Source: Exiguobacterium acetylicum
GTDB lineage: Bacteria; Bacillota; Bacilli; Exiguobacteriales; Exiguobacteriaceae
Direction: 5' to 3'
Assembly: GCF_022170825.1 (NCBI RefSeq)
Contig: NZ_CP081879.1
Span: 120,469-184,468, forward strand
DNA length: 64,000 nucleotides
A program made the position numbers and the translations under genes. The number at the start of each line of letters is the position of its first letter. Position 1 is the stretch's first letter. Shown here in pieces: positions 61,268-64,000 of the stretch. The notes under the pieces are model-generated. The model was not told the DNA's origin and searched no databases. It worked only from the letters and a program-made list of their open reading frames with translations.

Positions 61268-62782
61268 TTAGTCCACTTTCAACTGACCCATCATTCCGTT
61301 CTCTTCATGTTCAAGGATATGGCAATGGTACATGAATACCCCTTTTTCCTTGAAAGTCATCTGAATCTTAACTCGTTCATCTGGTTTTATAGCGATAGTG
61401 TCTTTTAGACCTGCTTCTTGATTATCCAGTTTCTGTCCGTTTCGCTCTAATACTTTGAATTGGACTCCGTGAATGTGGAAGGGATGAGTCATTCCACCCA
61501 TCATGTCTTTTTTATTATAGACCTCCCAAATTTCGGTTTCTCCTTGTTTCGCTTTAATATCGATTCTCTTCTCATCAAACTTTTTCCCATTGATTTCAAC
61601 ATTTTTGCCCATCCCGAAAAGAGTTAACTTTTGATTCACTGTAGACAAGGTCTTTAGCGGCTTTTCATATCCACTTTTCGGTGCCAATGCACTTAGGTTC
61701 GTCCCTTGTTTATCCTTCAGCTTGAAGTTAACGACCCTTACTCCATTCGTCTCAAATGAAACAGTCTCACCAATTTTTCTTTTTGAAAAGTCTACCAATA
61801 CCTCTATACGTTCGCCTGGACTTAATTCAATTTTCTTTACGTTTTTCGGTTTTGAGGTGTAACCACCATCATCAGCAATTTTTTTAAAGGATGAACCGTC
61901 AGATAGCTTCACTACGTAGTTACGTGCATTGGAGCCATTTATCAATCTGACTCTAAGTTGCGAATATTTTACGTTGAAATATGGATTAATCGTACCGTTT
62001 ACGAGGAGGGTATCGCCTAAAGCCCCATCTGTTTTTTCTACATCAGCATATCCAAGGACATTCCTGTTTTTAACTTTTCGATCTTGAAGAATTAATGGAA
62101 TATCATTTTCACCATATTTTTGAGGTAGCATCGTCTCTTTAGTTTTTTCATCTTTTACGTACAACAATCCTGCTAACCCCTTATATACTTGTTCAGCAGT
62201 TTTCCCCATTGGATGTGGATGAAACCACAATGTCGATTCATCTTGCTTCACTTTAAACTTTACTACCTTCGTTTCACCAGCTTTCACGACTTGATGTGGT
62301 CCGCCATCTACGGATGATGGTACAACAAGACCGTGCCAATGGAATGTAGTCGCTTCTGATAAGCGATTCACCGTACGGATTGTTACCATTTTTCCTTTTT
62401 TCAATTCCACTACAGGACCTAAATAATTTCCGTTATATCCTAGAGTTTCAGTTTTTTTACTATCTCGGAAGAACTGTGTCTCCCCTTGTTTAGCGACAAT
62501 CGTGTATTGAATGGAATTCTTGGTTTCACGATCGGATTTTAGCATCTTAGGGATGTTCAATCGTCGCTCTTTTTCTTCAGTTGATTTTAAATCGACACTC
62601 GCGCCATGTCCCATACCTTCCATCATAGTCTGATTTGTAGTAGTGTTCCCTCCATTCATCATAGATTCCATATGCTGTTTGTTATTTGGCATAGTACCTC
62701 GGGTAAAAAGTAAATACGAACCGCCCACTATCATCATGAGAGTAAAGATACCGATAGTTGCGATTAACCATCTTTTCTTCAC
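61268..62782 (-). CDS. Membrane-anchored multicopper oxidase
   Basis: About 504 residues with an N-terminal membrane helix, a Met/Asn/Gly-rich linker that could bind copper, and three cupredoxin domains. The copper ligands are in HWHGL, WFHPHPMG, HPFHIHG and YHCHILEHEENGMM. It oxidises Cu(I) or organic substrates outside the cell with oxygen as acceptor, as CueO/CotA-type enzymes do. A GTG at 62782 with AAGGGA ahead is preferred; an ATG at 62800 is also possible. It detoxifies periplasm-side Cu(I) alongside CopB. Confidence 0.9.
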   Translation of the reverse strand: MKKRWLIATIGIFTLMMIVGGSYLLFTRGTMPNNKQHMESMMNGGNTTTNQTMMEGMGHGASVDLKSTEEKERRLNIPKMLKSDRETKNSIQYTIVAKQGETQFFRDSKKTETLGYNGNYLGPVVELKKGKMVTIRTVNRLSEATTFHWHGLVVPSSVDGGPHQVVKAGETKVVKFKVKQDESTLWFHPHPMGKTAEQVYKGLAGLLYVKDEKTKETMLPQKYGENDIPLILQDRKVKNRNVLGYADVEKTDGALGDTLLVNGTINPYFNVKYSQLRVRLINGSNARNYVVKLSDGSSFKKIADDGGYTSKPKNVKKIELSPGERIEVLVDFSKRKIGETVSFETNGVRVVNFKLKDKQGTNLSALAPKSGYEKPLKTLSTVNQKLTLFGMGKNVEINGKKFDEKRIDIKAKQGETEIWEVYNKKDMMGGMTHPFHIHGVQFKVLERNGQKLDNQEAGLKDTIAIKPDERVKIQMTFKEKGVFMYHCHILEHEENGMMGQLKVD

Positions 62783-62969
62783 ATGGATCATTCCCTTCAT
62801 TTAATTATTTTCTTTAACTTAAAGAATGATTGTGAAAAAAATATGTCTTTCCACCCATGAATTTTATAGTTTTTTTCAATGTGTTACTTTTCTGCTCTCT
62901 GCAATGTTTCTGCAAATTTATGTGATAGAGTCTATGGAAAGCATAAAAAAACAATTGGAGGTAATTTTT

Positions 62970-63542
62970 ATGAAATTAAAGAAAAAGATTTTTATGACAA
63001 CTATGGCTGCTTCGCTTTCTTTAGCACTCGCTGCGTGCGGAAGCAATGGTGATGATTCTAAATCAACAGGAAGCATGGATAAAAATATGGACGGTATGGA
63101 TCATTCGACGATGGACATGTCTGGATCGAAAGAGGTTCCGAAAGAGCTCCAAGAGGCTAAAAACCCTAAATTTAAAGTTGGCGACATGGCGATGATCAAA
63201 GAAGCACATATGGAAGGCATGAAAGGGGCCGAGGCTAAAATTGTAGGAGCTTATGATACTACTGCTTATAGCATTTCTTATGACCCTACAAATGGCGGGA
63301 AACGCGTCACGAATCATAAATGGATTATTCAAGAAGAGATTGTAGATGCCAAGTCATCTCCTTATGAAGTAGGCGATGAAGTAAAAGTAGACGCGGATCA
63401 TATGAAAGGAATGAAGGATGCTACGGCCACTATCGACTCAGCTAAGCAAACAACAGTGTATATGATTGATTTCGAATCGACTACAGGTGAAGAAGTGAAA
63501 AATCATAAATGGGTGACTGAAGACGAACTATCTGCAGAATAA
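62970..63542 (+). CDS. YdhK-like lipoprotein with duplicated DUF1541 domain
   Basis: The 190-residue protein starts at ATG 62970 (GGAGGT ahead) and has a lipobox (LALAAC). A His/Met-rich linker (MDKNMDGMDHSTMDM) is followed by two similar domains of about 60 residues, each with FKVGDMAMIKEAHMEGMKGA-type pattern and NHKW (first copy near 62-120, second near 125-185). YdhK proteins are metal-associated envelope lipoproteins. The Met/His linker and neighbours point to copper. It is divergent from the multicopper oxidase. Confidence 0.85.
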   Translation: MKLKKKIFMTTMAASLSLALAACGSNGDDSKSTGSMDKNMDGMDHSTMDMSGSKEVPKELQEAKNPKFKVGDMAMIKEAHMEGMKGAEAKIVGAYDTTAYSISYDPTNGGKRVTNHKWIIQEEIVDAKSSPYEVGDEVKVDADHMKGMKDATATIDSAKQTTVYMIDFESTTGEEVKNHKWVTEDELSAE

Positions 63543-63549
63543 ACGATAA

Positions 63550-63592
63550 ACAAGAGAGGAACGGTTTTTTAACCGTTCCTCTCTTGTCTTAT
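63550..63592. terminator. Bidirectional terminator between ydhK-like gene and final regulator
   Basis: ACAAGAGAGGAACGGTT and its complement AACCGTTCCTCTCTTGT form a 17-pair stem with a TTTT loop. Confidence 0.85.
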
Positions 63593-63602
63593 TTCTCCTT
63601 AT

Positions 63603-64000
63603 TTAAGGAACCCACTTGTAACCAATTCCCCATACTGTGCGAAAGTGTTCTTCAATAGGAAACTCGAGTTTCCTAAGTTTTTCTCTTAAGTTTCTTACAT
63701 GAGAGTCGACCGTTCGTTCATCTGTCCACTCATTTGCTAACCATAAACTTGAGAGCAGTTCCTCTCTTGAATAGACACGTTCTGGATTTTTTAATAACTT
63801 AGCAAGTAATGAAAATTCCTTTGGCGTGACTTTGACTAAATGATTATCATAATACAGCTCATGGGCGTCTTCATTTAAGATTAGACCCGACGATTCGATT
63901 TTTGATCCTGAAGAAACTGTAGTTCGTCTGAAAATCGATTGAATTCTTGCCTTCAATTCCGCCTCGTCGAACGGTTTCACAATGTAATCATCTGCTCCCA
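63603..64000 (-). CDS. OmpR-type response regulator (C-terminal part, cut by window end)
   Basis: The visible 132 codons contain the end of the receiver domain (GADDYIVKPFDEAELKAR) and the complete winged-helix DNA-binding domain, ending in ERTVDSHVRNLREKLRKL and WGIGYKWV. The start and phosphorylation site lie beyond 64000. Its C terminus is closely related to the regulator at 59847. A kinase might be encoded beyond the edge. Confidence 0.88.
   Translation of the reverse strand, partial: GADDYIVKPFDEAELKARIQSIFRRTTVSSGSKIESSGLILNEDAHELYYDNHLVKVTPKEFSLLAKLLKNPERVYSREELLSSLWLANEWTDERTVDSHVRNLREKLRKLEFPIEEHFRTVWGIGYKWVP

Overview
The window looks like accessory DNA of a low-to-moderate GC Firmicute of the order Bacillales. 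The protein style (DUF1189 membrane protein beside a LacI regulator, YolD-like, YdhK-like, PCYCGC and TcpE/PrgI-type proteins), strong AAGGAGG ribosome sites and many U-tailed terminators fit Exiguobacterium best, but that genus call is from memory of family style and not from a search. No rRNA, tRNA, CRISPR array, integrase or replication initiator is visible. The segment could therefore be part of a plasmid or of a chromosomal island whose ends lie outside the window.

Layout. 1-6 kb: a sugar locus with an ABC substrate-binding lipoprotein (cut by the window start), a LacI-type repressor, a DUF1189 membrane protein, a GH65 disaccharide phosphorylase and a GH32 beta-fructofuranosidase, tied together by copies of a CCGAAACGTTTCGG operator. 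6-7.4 kb: a small secreted matrixin-like metalloprotease and a secreted partner that may have an OB fold. 7.8-25.8 kb: a conjugation module. It starts with an XRE regulator and a roughly 300-base leader rich in hairpins. It continues with a pilin-like peptide, an EssB/YukC-like membrane protein, the VirD4 coupling ATPase, a TrbL/VirB6-like channel, PrgI/VirB3-like and VirB4 proteins, a two-domain wall hydrolase, VirB8-like accessory proteins, a likely oriT with a cloverleaf fold, a ribbon-helix-helix accessory protein, a MobP2/MobL-type relaxase and an ArdC-type antirestriction protein. 25.8-32.4 kb: a patchwork of small hypothetical, secreted and regulatory genes, a RadC protein and two families of dispersed repeats. 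32.4-40 kb: two AraJ-like MFS exporters with IclR and HxlR regulators, a luciferase-like flavin oxidoreductase, a DegV-like protein and an LtrA-type membrane protein.

40.1-52 kb is a coherent reduced-sulfur module. On the minus strand are sulfide:quinone oxidoreductase, a DUF1641 protein, a CstB-like metallo-beta-lactamase/rhodanese persulfide dioxygenase, an NreBC-like two-component system whose sensor keeps three of four cluster cysteines, a TusA-like sulfur carrier and a TauE-type exporter. Divergent from it are CcdA, a second two-component system, an OsmC-like protein, a polytopic membrane protein and a ResA/TlpA thioredoxin. A diheme cytochrome resembling thiosulfate dehydrogenase TsdA follows. 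The shared promoter region carries a nested dyad (TAGGGGAATTCCCCTA) and a TGTGA-N6-TCACA site. Together these genes could take sulfide through persulfide to sulfite and thiosulfate, feed electrons to quinone or cytochrome c, and export the oxidised product.

52-56.7 kb holds a diguanylate cyclase, a lipoprotein nuclease with a truncated paralogue at 40.1 kb, a YolD-like protein and a RelBE-type toxin-antitoxin pair. 56.8-64 kb is a copper-handling cluster: CopB-type ATPase, a decayed csoR remnant, a PCYCGC lipoprotein, two closely related OmpR-type response regulators without a visible kinase, a cysteine-rich Csp-like copper store, a multicopper oxidase and a YdhK-like lipoprotein. The repeats, truncated genes and radC remnants show that the accessory regions have been rearranged repeatedly.
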